Shown here piece by piece: positions 22,004-30,846 of a DNA stretch of 40,118 nt. The notes beneath the pieces were generated by a model. That model saw only the letters and a program-made list of their open reading frames with translations. It did not search any database and was not told where the DNA came from. The stretch covers positions 1 to 40,118 of the forward strand of contig JACQIJ010000180.1 of the NCBI GenBank assembly GCA_016198545.1, in the 5' to 3' direction. The position numbers were made by a program, and so were the translations under genes. This stretch comes from Pseudomonadota bacterium (lineage in GTDB: Bacteria > Pseudomonadota > Alphaproteobacteria > Micavibrionales > Micavibrionaceae). Numbering within the stretch: position 1 is the first letter of the stretch; each line of letters starts with the position of its first letter.

Positions 22004-24751
22004 ATGGCGATTCCCAAAAGCTTTGCGGGGACAATCGAGAATATTTTGGCCGGCATGTACATGGATGCCGTCCGGGAATCCGATCCCGGCGCTGCCGCGC
22101 TGCTGGAAAAAAGGGCGGAACTGCAAAAAGAACCGCGCAAAACGCAACGCCTGGATGCCTATATTTCTTTCTGGGAAGGGCTTGATGCCGCGCAGCAGAT
22201 GAAGCTGGCGGCGCACGACGCCAAACTCAATCTCGTCGCCCGCCGCGCCCGCATCATGTCAACGACTGAAATCGTGCGGGCGCATAATAGAATGGGCTTT
22301 GCGACTGCCGGATCCATCGATTACGTGCTGGGCCGGTTCCGCGAGGAAGGGGTGGCGGCGGCCCAGTTGCAGAAATTCATGGATGAAAACGCGGTCGCAT
22401 GGTTCAGCCTGACCGGGCATCCGACCAACCCGACGACGGTTGCCTATACAAAGGTGGAAAGGGACATGGCGCGCGTTCTGGCCGATCCGCGCGCAGGGAA
22501 GGAAGACATGATGGCGGCCTTGCGTGTTCTGCGCGATGTTCCGGTCGTCGGTCCGCGCAAGACGCCGCTGCAGGAAGCGGAAGAGACACTGAATACGCTG
22601 GATATAATTTTCGATTCCGCCCCGGATCATAAAAAACTGTTTGAGGATGCGCTTGAAAAGCATGGCTATGCGGATCGGGGCGTAGGCGTCCGTACGCCTT
22701 TGGCGCGTCCTTGCGCATGGACTCTGGGCGACGGGGACGGCAACGACTCCATGACGGCGGATGTTCTGAGGGAAGGCATCGCCCTGCACCGCGCGCGCAT
22801 CGCCGCGCGGTACAAGGATGCGGATGAAGGCGATCTCCCTTATCTGAAATCATGTTTCGGCGACGGGTTCGGTACGATAGATCTGCGCCACAATGCGGCG
22901 GATATCGTGGCTTCTGCGGCCCGGGTTCTCGATGGTTCCGGAGTTATGGATGAAAAACGCTTTTTGTCGCTGCCGGCGGAGCAGCAGACGGCGGCCCTGA
23001 CCGCGTGGCTTGAGGACGGCGACGCGACGCAGGCCATGAAACGCGCCGCGTCGGACATTGTTTCCGCCCGCGGCGACAGAGTTCTGGAAAGGCTTGCTGT
23101 CATAAGCGAAAATCCCGATATGTGCGAAAAGCTGATCGTCGCGGAAACGACCCATGCCGCGCAGGCTCTGGCTGCTCTTGTGTTGCTGCGCGCGACGGGA
23201 AACCGAACGGCATGCGAAGGCGCAAAAGTCGATATCGTCATCCTTTCCGAATCCGTAGCCGATCTGGCCCGCATCGGCGGCGTGGTCGAATCCCTGCTCG
23301 ATAACAAGGCATTCCGCGCGCATGCCGCCGCGCGCGGGCGTTATCTGGCGATGATTGCCAAGAGCGACACGACGCGGCAGGACGGGCGCGGCGAAGCGGA
23401 ATTCGCCCAGTATGAGGCTGCCGTCGATATATACCGCGCCGCCGACAGGATGAAGAACAGGCATCCCGAGCTGGCGCGCGTTCTGGTATCCGTCAAAAAC
23501 GGCGGCGGGCACGCCTTGCAGCGCGGCGGCGGGCGCGTCACCGAAACGCCGGCTCTGCACGGCAAGGCGGCAGCGGATGCGCGCGTGACGGATATGGGCC
23601 CGTCGACCCTGACGATACAAGGCCAGCAGCAGGGAATTTTATTTACACCGGGCGGCACGGCTCTGGGAACGCTTGAGGCGCTGGCGGCGCAAAACCTTTA
23701 TTCGAAGGCCGGCATACAAGGAGAAATGCCGCCGCCCATTCCATCGAAAACCATGAACCGGCAATATGCGCGCGCGGATGCATGCCTGTATGCAAAGAGG
23801 GCAGGCGCGGCCTTTGAGGCGATCGCGCTTGAAAATGCGGCTGTAGACGATCTTCTGGTCAATGCGCCGTGGCTGTCGATGAAAGCCGGCAACGCAAGCT
23901 CCCGCCCCGCAAGACGCGGGGAGGCGCCGGTTGAGCCGGGCATCACGCCGCGCGCGGCAAAAGGCGATAATCCGCGCGCGCTGCAGGGCCGCGCCATATC
24001 GGGCGAACGTCTGACGGCGCATGCCTGTCTGCCGGTGTTCGCCGTTCTGGGCCTGGCCGAGGCGATGGATGCCGTGCGCCGGGAGGGTCATGCGCGAATC
24101 AATCTGGAAAAGTACGGCGATCCGCTTCATCATCTGTATCGCGCGCACAAGATCCATCGCGACGGCGCGCGCGCCACGATCAGCGCCGCCGCGATGGCGG
24201 ATTTTGACATTGCATGGCCTCTTCTTGCGGGATGTCCGCGCCCGTCCCGCAGGAAAATGGAGGATCTGGCGTCCCGGTTCAAGCTGGATTCCGGGCGGGG
24301 CGGAAATACGCCCGCCGTCACGATGGCGTTTCTGGAGGAATATTTTCTGAAGGTTGAAAAATTGACTTACGAAATGATAACAGGGCATCCGCCGAAAAAG
24401 AATTTCCCGCATGGCGAGGCGTTGCGGAAACTCTGGCCCGATCTTGCCGCGCAGGTGGAGGATCGCAATAAGCGTGCGGAGTTTGCGCGCGTCATAGAAT
24501 GCCGCCGAACGCGGCAGTTTGATCGGAACCCGGACGGTCCGCTGGACGAAACGCAGTTCCGGATTACGCAGGCGCTTTATGCGGCCGCCAATGTTATCGG
24601 CGCGCCTGTGGGGATTCTGGCGACCCTGACGCGGCTGGAGCCCGTGCATGAAGTCGGAAAGACGGGGAAAACAAGATTTATGAGGCCGAAAAGCTACAGT
24701 GAGGAAAGCATCGCCGGGCTGCTGAAAATACCGTCCGCGCTGGGCGGTTAG
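22004..24751 (+). CDS. Divergent phosphoenolpyruvate carboxylase
   Basis: This 915-residue protein has the overall PEP carboxylase plan, PEP plus bicarbonate to oxaloacetate. Catalytic His139 is in FSLTGHPTNPTTVAYT (canonical LTAHPTE). The second loop is LGDGDGNDSMT at 241-251 (canonical GGDRDGNP). The mobile loop is NGGGHALQRGGGR at about 498-512, where canonical enzymes have HGRGGTVGRGGGP. Then come TIQGQQQG (canonical TEQGE) and ASSRPARR (canonical GSRPAKR). The C-terminus ends LLKIPSALGG instead of the usual AAGMRNTG. These changes at catalytic or allosteric positions make activity and regulation uncertain. The gene looks intact, with no frameshift. It follows the Smr gene closely. I do not give a symbol because of the divergence. 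Confidence 0.8.
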   Translation: MAIPKSFAGTIENILAGMYMDAVRESDPGAAALLEKRAELQKEPRKTQRLDAYISFWEGLDAAQQMKLAAHDAKLNLVARRARIMSTTEIVRAHNRMGFATAGSIDYVLGRFREEGVAAAQLQKFMDENAVAWFSLTGHPTNPTTVAYTKVERDMARVLADPRAGKEDMMAALRVLRDVPVVGPRKTPLQEAEETLNTLDIIFDSAPDHKKLFEDALEKHGYADRGVGVRTPLARPCAWTLGDGDGNDSMTADVLREGIALHRARIAARYKDADEGDLPYLKSCFGDGFGTIDLRHNAADIVASAARVLDGSGVMDEKRFLSLPAEQQTAALTAWLEDGDATQAMKRAASDIVSARGDRVLERLAVISENPDMCEKLIVAETTHAAQALAALVLLRATGNRTACEGAKVDIVILSESVADLARIGGVVESLLDNKAFRAHAAARGRYLAMIAKSDTTRQDGRGEAEFAQYEAAVDIYRAADRMKNRHPELARVLVSVKNGGGHALQRGGGRVTETPALHGKAAADARVTDMGPSTLTIQGQQQGILFTPGGTALGTLEALAAQNLYSKAGIQGEMPPPIPSKTMNRQYARADACLYAKRAGAAFEAIALENAAVDDLLVNAPWLSMKAGNASSRPARRGEAPVEPGITPRAAKGDNPRALQGRAISGERLTAHACLPVFAVLGLAEAMDAVRREGHARINLEKYGDPLHHLYRAHKIHRDGARATISAAAMADFDIAWPLLAGCPRPSRRKMEDLASRFKLDSGRGGNTPAVTMAFLEEYFLKVEKLTYEMITGHPPKKNFPHGEALRKLWPDLAAQVEDRNKRAEFARVIECRRTRQFDRNPDGPLDETQFRITQALYAAANVIGAPVGILATLTRLEPVHEVGKTGKTRFMRPKSYSEESIAGLLKIPSALGG

Positions 24752-24785
24752 ACACGGTCGCGCGCTCCGTGCTATCATTTGCGCA

Positions 24786-25433
24786 ATGAAGCGCGGTTAC
24801 AAAAAACGCGTGGCGTTCGGGACCGGTCTGGGCCTTGATGCCGAAGTCGCGGCCGTTATGGCGGGACTCGATACGCCGCACAAGATACAGGATTATGTTT
24901 CTTCTCTCGGGATGAATTACGAGGAGGGAGGAGACACGTGCCGGTCGGCGGCCTGCGCGATCCAAAGCGGCGTGGCGCATTGCATCGAGGGGGCGTTCAT
25001 ATCCGCTGCAGCGCTGTGGATGGGCGGATCGCCGCCGCTGCTGATGGACATGCAGGCATCCGAGGACGATGACGACCATGTCATCGCGCTGTTTCGCTCC
25101 CACGGATGCTGGGGCGCGATTTCAAAAAGCAATCATGTATGGCTGCGCTGGCGCGACCCGGTTTACCGCACGCTGCGCGAACTGGCGATGTCCTATTTCC
25201 ATGAATACGCGAATGAAGGGAAAAAAACGCTGCGCACCTATTCGGCGTCATTCGATCTGCGCCGTTTCCCGAATGAAACGTGGGTGACGAACCAAAACGA
25301 CTGCTGGGATGTGGCGCAAGCCCTTGACGATGGTCGGCATTATCATTTGCTGACGCCGGCGCAAAGCCGCATTCTCCGCCAGCGCGACCGGATGGAGATG
25401 AAGGCGGATAAATTGCTGCAATACACCGATTAA
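24786..25433 (+). CDS. Transglutaminase-like superfamily protein
   Basis: This 215-residue protein carries the conserved pattern TPHKIQDYVSSL, then GDTCRSAACAI, AHCIEGAFISAAALW with Cys66, and DDDDHVIALF with His98. It continues GAISKSNHVWLRWRDPVYRT and LRELAMSYFHEY. These match a family related to bacterial transglutaminase-like Cys-His-Asp proteins, though no substrate is known. It has no signal peptide, so it should be cytoplasmic. The ATG at 24786 lies 34 bases after the PEP carboxylase-like gene on the same strand. Its end overlaps the DUF350 gene by four bases, tail-to-tail. The superfamily assignment is moderately sure. Confidence 0.7.
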   Translation: MKRGYKKRVAFGTGLGLDAEVAAVMAGLDTPHKIQDYVSSLGMNYEEGGDTCRSAACAIQSGVAHCIEGAFISAAALWMGGSPPLLMDMQASEDDDDHVIALFRSHGCWGAISKSNHVWLRWRDPVYRTLRELAMSYFHEYANEGKKTLRTYSASFDLRRFPNETWVTNQNDCWDVAQALDDGRHYHLLTPAQSRILRQRDRMEMKADKLLQYTD

Positions 25434-26317
25434 AGCGAGGATATAAGAAGGCCTGCGGCAACGCATATAATAGCCTGCACCGCCCCGACGGCGATATTTT
25501 TTTGCGCCAGGACTTCACGGTTCGCATCGGCACGGAACAGGATGATGCGGTCGGCGGCAAGGCACAGGGCTTTCCATGCGAAAAGGACAATGACGGACGC
25601 TCCTAGCCAGGACGCAAGAATCGAAACCATTTCATACTCTTCATAAACGACCATGCGCGCCGCAGTCGCCAGCGCGAACGCCGCGCCGACTTTCTGGCCC
25701 GCAAAGCGAAGCGCCAGCGCGGCATTGCCGTTTTTCAACTCTTCCTGCAGGCGGCTGCCCTTGTTCAGAAGGCCGAACATCTTAAGCTGGGCAAGCGTCA
25801 TGGCCGTCAGGACGGCTTGCGAAATGGCCCATCCGGCGAGAAGAAAAGCGATTCCTTCCACGGAATTGACCATGACCCAGATCATGATGGCGCGGATGAT
25901 GATGGCTGCCGCCAGAACGTTTCCGGCATCTGCGATGGCGACGGCTATGTTTCCGCGCACGATTTCATCCCGCAGGGAAATTGTGCTCACTGTCACTTTA
26001 TCGAAGATGATGCGCGTCATTGCCATCAGGGCTATGCCGATAATGCCGAACAGGCCGACGGCCTTTATGGAATAAAAGGCATCGTTTTCAGGGCTGCCGT
26101 AAATCGTGCCGCTCAGCATTACGGCCACGGCGAACATGGCCGCAGCCAGGGAAATGCCGAAGGCGGGATTGTCTTTTTTGAGCAGTTCATGGGAAGGATT
26201 TATATGTGCGATGATGCCTGAGCAAAAACGCATCGCCGTGAACAGGCCGATGACGATCAGAAGATTGAACAGTAAAATCGCATTGTAATAATGATCCCAG
26301 TATATGGCGTCGAGCAT
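25430..26317 (-). CDS. DUF350 integral membrane protein (two tandem domains)
   Basis: This is a 295-residue inner-membrane protein with about eight hydrophobic segments. It looks like two copies of the DUF350 unit. The first contains NPAFGISLAAAMFAVAVMLS and RGNIAVAIADAGNVLAAAII. The second repeats the pattern NGNAALALRFAGQKVGAAFA. DUF350 proteins have no established molecular role; some are linked to envelope or stress responses. It lies 66 bases after the sensor kinase gene on the same strand and so may belong to that two-component operon. The start ATG at 26317 has AAGG in the preceding bases. Confidence 0.85.
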   Translation of the reverse strand: MLDAIYWDHYYNAILLFNLLIVIGLFTAMRFCSGIIAHINPSHELLKKDNPAFGISLAAAMFAVAVMLSGTIYGSPENDAFYSIKAVGLFGIIGIALMAMTRIIFDKVTVSTISLRDEIVRGNIAVAIADAGNVLAAAIIIRAIMIWVMVNSVEGIAFLLAGWAISQAVLTAMTLAQLKMFGLLNKGSRLQEELKNGNAALALRFAGQKVGAAFALATAARMVVYEEYEMVSILASWLGASVIVLFAWKALCLAADRIILFRADANREVLAQKNIAVGAVQAIICVAAGLLISSL

Positions 26318-26383
26318 GTTTATCCTTCCCGAAGAGTCGTTTATACGGATCGATTATCGCCCTAAACGGGGAAAAGGGAAATA

Positions 26384-27703
26384 TCAATTAATGGCCGGCA
26401 GGGTCACCGAAAATTTCACTCCCTTCCCTCCGGGGTTGTCCGATACTTCCATTCTTGCGCCTGTCTGCGCCGCGATGTCCTTGACGATGGCAAGACCCAG
26501 CCCCGATCCCGTTTTTCCGGTTCCCGGCAGACGGTAAAACCGCTCGAAAACCTTTTCGCGCATTTCGGGGGGTATGCCGGGGCCGGTGTCCGTCACATCA
26601 AGCTTTGCCGTAAGGGCGTCCTTTGACAGGGTAACGGACACATTTCCGCCTGCGGGCGTGTATTTCAGCGCGTTATCTATGATGTTTGCGGCCATCGAAT
26701 GCAGCCGTTCGTTATCGGCCAAAACATAAACGCCGCCCTGTATGGCGGATGCGATTTTTATATTTTCCTTCTCCGCCGCGACGGAAAATCCGGATAGAAT
26801 ATCCCGGACAATATCGGAAAGATTGCAAGCCATGCTTGCGTCCGGCGCGGAAGGCGCTGCGCTTCTCGAGGCGGCCAGCATCTGGTGAACAAGGCGCGCC
26901 GCGCGGTCGATGCCGTTCTCAAGGGTTTTCGCGGCATCCGCTTTATCCTGTTCCGATTTTGCTTTTTTAAGCACGTCTATCTGAAGCTGCAGGGCGGTTA
27001 AGGGCGTGCGCAATTCATGCGCCGCATCGGCCGTAAACCGCCGCTGGGCTTCAAGAGCCCTGTCAAGGCGCAGCAAAAGATCGTTAAGCGCATGGATGAT
27101 AGGTTGTATCTCGGCCGGGACGCGGTCCATGATGATGGGCTCGATGTGTCCTATCCTGCGCCCGGCAATCTCGGCGGACAGCGCGTTCAAAGGCGCAAGG
27201 TTTTTTCCGATCAGGAACCAGGCGCCGCAGCAAAGAATAAAAAACAGGGCAAGGAAGGGCAGCAGAGCCCGTAAAATGTTTTCCTCGACGACATCTTTCG
27301 CCATTGCCGAGGGCCTGGATATCTGTATGAATCCGCCGTTTCCTTCCCTTACGGTATATGTCTGCCACCATCGCCCGTTCGCCTCGGACGCGCCGTCGCG
27401 CAGTTTTCTGTTAAGGGGGATCGGCGCCGTTTCGGGAACGGAATGAAGGAGATTCCCGCCGGCATCCCATATCTGCAAAACAAGCTGTTCATTGGGATCC
27501 TTCATCGCGGCCGCAGGGGGATAGGGGCGCCCGTCGGTAAAATTGGCGTTCCCGAACAGCTCGGCGGTTTCGCGCATGCTGTTTTCAAAAATTTCCTTCA
27601 ATTCATGCTGCGTCTGGAAATAAACGTAAGTCATCGCCCCGGCGATCGATATCAGGAAGGCGGATATGAGGGATACAAGAAGCCTGCGGCGCACGGACGT
27701 CAT
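26384..27703 (-). CDS. Sensor histidine kinase (QseC/PmrB-like)
   Basis: This is a 439-residue membrane kinase. Transmembrane segments lie at about 10-30 and 165-187. A periplasmic domain of about 130 residues lies between them, with a short HAMP-like linker after. The H-box is FTADAAHELRTPL, with His229. The N-box is NIIDNALKYTP, and the G-boxes are DTGPGIP and GSGLGLAIV. The layout, with short sensor domain and AAHELRTPL, matches the PmrB/QseC/TctE class. It overlaps its response regulator by four bases. The signal is unknown; in relatives it can be cationic peptides, metal ions or pH. DUF350 lies downstream. Confidence 0.94.
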   Translation of the reverse strand: MTSVRRRLLVSLISAFLISIAGAMTYVYFQTQHELKEIFENSMRETAELFGNANFTDGRPYPPAAAMKDPNEQLVLQIWDAGGNLLHSVPETAPIPLNRKLRDGASEANGRWWQTYTVREGNGGFIQISRPSAMAKDVVEENILRALLPFLALFFILCCGAWFLIGKNLAPLNALSAEIAGRRIGHIEPIIMDRVPAEIQPIIHALNDLLLRLDRALEAQRRFTADAAHELRTPLTALQLQIDVLKKAKSEQDKADAAKTLENGIDRAARLVHQMLAASRSAAPSAPDASMACNLSDIVRDILSGFSVAAEKENIKIASAIQGGVYVLADNERLHSMAANIIDNALKYTPAGGNVSVTLSKDALTAKLDVTDTGPGIPPEMREKVFERFYRLPGTGKTGSGLGLAIVKDIAAQTGARMEVSDNPGGKGVKFSVTLPAIN

Positions 27704-28362
27704 GATTTTTCTCCGGCCGCGTACCCCACTCCGCGGATATTCCGGATGGCGTCATGGCCCAGTTTTTTTCTTATCTGGTGTATATGATATTCGACGGCGT
27801 TGCTTTCGATCTCGTCGTCCCACCCGTATATTTTACTTTCAAGCTGCTGCCGCGACAAAACGGCGCCCGGCTTTTCCATCAGCGCGTAAAGGAGCGCATA
27901 CTCCCTGGCGGAAAGGGAAAAGGATTTATTGCCGCGCATGCAGGTTTTGGCGACGGGGTCGAGCGTCAGGCCGCCGGAGGAAAGCATGGGCGCAGCCCTT
28001 TTTTCATGATGGCGCAGCGCGGCGCGTATCCGCGCCTCCAGCTCCTCGAAATGAAAGGGTTTCAGGATATAGTCGTCGGCGCCGCTGTCCAGGCCTTTGA
28101 CGCGGTCGTCGAGCGCATCGCGCGCCGTTATGAGCAGGACGGGAATGTCATTCCCCTTTTCGCGCAGCCAGCGCAGCAGGTCGATTCCCGGCTCGTCCGG
28201 CAGGCCCAGATCAAGAAGCAGAAGCCCGTAATCGTTTTGCAGCAGGCTTTCGCGCCCGTCCGCGCAGTTTTTTACCCAGTCGACGGCGTACCCGTCCAGT
28301 TTCAGAACCCGGACAAGGTTCTCGCCTATCATCGCGTCGTCTTCTACCAGTAAAAATCTCAT
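27700..28362 (-). CDS. Response regulator (OmpR/PmrA family)
   Basis: The receiver domain has the acidic pair VEDD near residue 8, phospho-acceptor Asp51 in LLLLDLGLPD, and Lys101 in YILKPF. The C-terminal winged helix is intact (FSLSAREYALLYALMEKPGA, VLSRQQLESKIYGWDDEI, VEYHIHQIRKKLG, IRNIRGVGYA). It resembles PmrA/QseB/TctD regulators. It is first in the operon with the sensor kinase and DUF350. There is no Shine-Dalgarno before the ATG; a TATACT box ends only 7 bases upstream, suggesting a leaderless transcript. It is divergent from the glycosyltransferase/ArnT-like operon and is a likely regulator of both directions. Confidence 0.95.
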   Translation of the reverse strand: MRFLLVEDDAMIGENLVRVLKLDGYAVDWVKNCADGRESLLQNDYGLLLLDLGLPDEPGIDLLRWLREKGNDIPVLLITARDALDDRVKGLDSGADDYILKPFHFEELEARIRAALRHHEKRAAPMLSSGGLTLDPVAKTCMRGNKSFSLSAREYALLYALMEKPGAVLSRQQLESKIYGWDDEIESNAVEYHIHQIRKKLGHDAIRNIRGVGYAAGEKS

Positions 28363-28369
28363 TTATTAC

Positions 28370-28375
28370 AGTATA
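28370..28375 (-). promoter_or_regulatory. -10 box for a possibly leaderless response-regulator transcript
   Basis: TATACT on the minus strand lies 7 bases before the ATG at 28362, so transcription would begin at or next to the start codon. The region 17 bases upstream has no TTGACA, which suits an activator-dependent promoter. No convincing direct-repeat binding site of PmrA type was found. Confidence 0.35.
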
Positions 28376-28440
28376 TTACGGTCCATAAGCTTCACCTAAT
28401 CCGTCTTCCCCCACAATCGCCATCAATGAAGGGGACGCCC

Positions 28441-29163
28441 ATGATGATGTCAATCGTTATTCCTGTCAAAAACGAACGGGAGAATATAGCTCCGCTTCTG
28501 TCGGAACTGGCGGCGCTTGCGGAAAAAATCCCGGTCGGCGAGGTTTTGTATATCGACGATGGCAGCACGGACGGTACGCTGGATATGCTGAAAGATCTGC
28601 GCGCAAAGCATTCTTTTTTGCGGGTTATAAGCCATGACCGCTCGGCGGGACAGTCGGCGGCCCTGTGGACGGGCGTGAGGGCCGCGGGAAACGACCTGAT
28701 CGCCACGCTGGACGGCGACGGGCAGAATGCCCCAGCGGATATAGAGATGCTTTATGCCCGCTATAAAAGCGAACTGCCGCGGAACGCGCCGCTGATGGTC
28801 GCAGGGCAGAGGATGAAACGGCGCGACAATGCGGTGCGCAGGATATCCTCGAGGCTTGCCAACGGAATACGGTCTTTTGCCCTGAAAGACGGCACGCGCG
28901 ATACGGGGTGCAGCCTGAAGATTTTCCGGAGGCAGGATTACCTGAAGCTGCCGTACTTTGATCATATGCACCGTTTCCTGCCGGCCCTGATGGCGCGGCA
29001 GGGGGTTGCAATCGCGCATGTCGGCGTTTCACACAGGTCGCGGGCGCATGGCGCATCGAAATATGGATTTTGGGACAGGCTGTGGGTTGGGATATCGGAT
29101 CTGCTGGGCGTCATGTGGCTGCAGCGCCGCGCGTATCCGTCCGTCGTCGCTCTTGAGGAGTAA
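28441..29163 (+). CDS. GT2 glycosyltransferase (polyprenyl-phosphate sugar transferase-like)
   Basis: This is a family 2 glycosyltransferase of 240 residues. SIVIPVKNERENIAPLLSEL and LYIDDGSTDGT are the N-terminal nucleotide-sugar site. ATLDGDGQN holds the DxD metal site. DTGCSLKIFRR and GASKYGFWDR match the dolichol-phosphate-mannose synthase/ArnC class, which loads a sugar onto undecaprenyl phosphate. Unlike ArnC it lacks the two C-terminal membrane spans. The start is set at 28441 because AAGGGGA lies 6 bases upstream; an ATG at 28426 has none. Next are a LAB_N protein and an ArnT-like transferase, which supports a donor-lipid role. Confidence 0.88.
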   Translation: MMMSIVIPVKNERENIAPLLSELAALAEKIPVGEVLYIDDGSTDGTLDMLKDLRAKHSFLRVISHDRSAGQSAALWTGVRAAGNDLIATLDGDGQNAPADIEMLYARYKSELPRNAPLMVAGQRMKRRDNAVRRISSRLANGIRSFALKDGTRDTGCSLKIFRRQDYLKLPYFDHMHRFLPALMARQGVAIAHVGVSHRSRAHGASKYGFWDRLWVGISDLLGVMWLQRRAYPSVVALEE

Positions 29164-29165
29164 CC

Positions 29166-29450
29166 ATGTTTGAATCAAATGCGGAAATGATCTGGCTGGC
29201 TATAGGATTTGCGGGGCAGGGCTTGTTTTTCATGCGCTTTTTTGTGCAATGGATCGTATCGGAAAAAGAAAAGCGCAGCGTCATCCCCACAGTCTTCTGG
29301 TATTTCAGCCTTGCGGGCGGCATGACGCTTTTCGCTTACGCCATCTGGCGGCATGACCCCGTTTTTATCGTCGGGCAGGGCGCGGGCTTATTTATATACA
29401 CGCGCAATCTTATGCTCCTGAGACAGGAAAAAAGCAGGACGCATGCCTGA
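29166..29450 (+). CDS. Lipid A biosynthesis N-terminal domain (LAB_N) membrane protein
   Basis: This is a 94-residue protein with three hydrophobic helices. AIGFAGQGLFFMRFFVQWIV, SEKEKRSVIPTVFWYFSLAG and VFIVGQGAGLFIYTRNLMLL are the LAB_N hallmarks. The domain occurs in front of some lipid A modifying enzymes and as a stand-alone small protein, often with a GT2 and an ArnT-like gene. It may help flip or present the lipid-linked sugar, but the function is not proven. It starts three bases after the glycosyltransferase stop and overlaps the next gene by eight bases, so the three are almost certainly one operon. Confidence 0.9.
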   Translation: MFESNAEMIWLAIGFAGQGLFFMRFFVQWIVSEKEKRSVIPTVFWYFSLAGGMTLFAYAIWRHDPVFIVGQGAGLFIYTRNLMLLRQEKSRTHA

Positions 29451-30846
29451 TTTAAAAGCATTTATGGCGCGGCATGCTTTTGTTCCGGCCCTGCTTTTCA
29501 CTCTTTATGCCGCCGCCGTTTTCTTCAGGCCGCTTCTTCCGGTCGATGAAACGCGGTATTTGAGCGTGGCATGGGAAATGTTTTTGCGCGGCGACTGGGG
29601 GGCGTCGCTGACGGTCAACTTCGAGCCGTATCATCACAAGCCGCCGCTGCTTTTCTGGCTTATCAATATATCGTGGTCCATTTTCGGCGTCAGCCGCTGG
29701 GCGGCGGCGATTCCGCCGGTTCTTTCCTCCCTGGGTTGCGTTTACCTGACGGCGGCGCTGGCCGGAAAACTGGATCCGGAATTGCGCAAAAACGCGCCTT
29801 ATATAATGGCCGGAAGTCTACCGTTCATCATATACGGTACGCTCATCATGTTCGATTTGACGCTGACGGTTTTCGTTCTTTTCACGTTGCTGTGTCTTCT
29901 CGAATATGCGGAAAAGGGAAAGTTTAAATATATAATTTTAGCGGGGTTCTTTCTGGGCGCGGGGGTTCTGACGAAAGGGCCGGTTGCCTATCTGTACGTG
30001 ATTTTTCCGGTTCTGGCCGGGCCTTTGTGGGCGGCGGGCATCATCAGCCGGAAAAAATGGTATGGCGGGTGCGCTCTTGCATTCTTATTGTCCGTTCTCC
30101 CGGTTTTGCTCTGGCTTGTCCCTGTTTTGCAGGATTCAAGCCGGGAATTCGGTTTCTGGCTTGTCTGGGAGCAGACGGCGGGGCGCATCAGCGGATCGTA
30201 CGGGGAGGCGCACACGCGCCCGTTTTATTTTTATCTGCCGCTCATTCCACTGATGTTCGCGCCGTGGATTTTTATACCCCGGTTCTGGAAGGAATTGCGG
30301 GCATTGAAGGCCGGGGTTTTGCGGAAGAAGGAATTCAGATTTGTCCTGTGCTGGGCGGTTCCCGTTTTTGTTGCTTTTTCCTTCATAGGCGGTAAGCAGC
30401 CGCACTACCTCGTACCGCTTTTGCCGGCCGCGGTTATTCTGATTGCGGCGATTCTGAAGGATGCGCCTGTTGCAACGATACGCAATGTCATGCTGATCAT
30501 GGTTTTCGTTTTTGTGGCGGGGCATGCCGCGGCCGCGCGGACATATTTCCCGTCATACGATTTGCGCCCGTTCGCGGCTTATGTTCAGAATCATGACGAT
30601 ATTCCGTGGGCATTCGTCAGGAACTATCAGGGGGAAATCACGTTTCTTGCGCGCCTGCGCGCGCCTGTCGCCAGCCTGGAAAGAAATCAGGTGAACGACT
30701 GGCTTGCCGGTCATCCCGGCGGAATGGTTATGATCCGTTACAAAAATGCGGAAGAAGTATCCGTATATAAAATGCATTTCTCCGCACCCTATCGCAGCAA
30801 GCGGATGGGCATTTTTTCGGCAGCTGAGCCTGGCTCAGGAATATAA
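29443..30846 (+). CDS. ArnT-like glycosyltransferase (GT83/PMT family)
   Basis: This is an integral membrane transferase of 467 residues with about 11-12 hydrophobic segments. The periplasmic first loop has the catalytic LLPVDETRYLSVAWEM (Asp35, Glu36, Arg38, Tyr39) followed by YHHKPPLLFWL, as in ArnT and related enzymes that move a sugar from undecaprenyl phosphate to lipid A or other acceptors. GVLTKGPVAY and GGKQPHYLVPLLPA are further family motifs. The sugar cannot be predicted: no arnA, arnB or arnD gene is in the window, so 4-aminoarabinose is not supported. It overlaps LAB_N by eight bases. Its end overlaps the EpmB-like gene by 12 bases, tail-to-tail. Confidence 0.9.
   Translation: MPDLKAFMARHAFVPALLFTLYAAAVFFRPLLPVDETRYLSVAWEMFLRGDWGASLTVNFEPYHHKPPLLFWLINISWSIFGVSRWAAAIPPVLSSLGCVYLTAALAGKLDPELRKNAPYIMAGSLPFIIYGTLIMFDLTLTVFVLFTLLCLLEYAEKGKFKYIILAGFFLGAGVLTKGPVAYLYVIFPVLAGPLWAAGIISRKKWYGGCALAFLLSVLPVLLWLVPVLQDSSREFGFWLVWEQTAGRISGSYGEAHTRPFYFYLPLIPLMFAPWIFIPRFWKELRALKAGVLRKKEFRFVLCWAVPVFVAFSFIGGKQPHYLVPLLPAAVILIAAILKDAPVATIRNVMLIMVFVFVAGHAAAARTYFPSYDLRPFAAYVQNHDDIPWAFVRNYQGEITFLARLRAPVASLERNQVNDWLAGHPGGMVMIRYKNAEEVSVYKMHFSAPYRSKRMGIFSAAEPGSGI

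Noticed and set aside
28363..28440. PmrA-type direct-repeat binding box between the regulator and glycosyltransferase genes
   Set aside because: Some CTTA/CTAA-like pieces occur, but no two half-sites match in sequence and spacing well enough to call.
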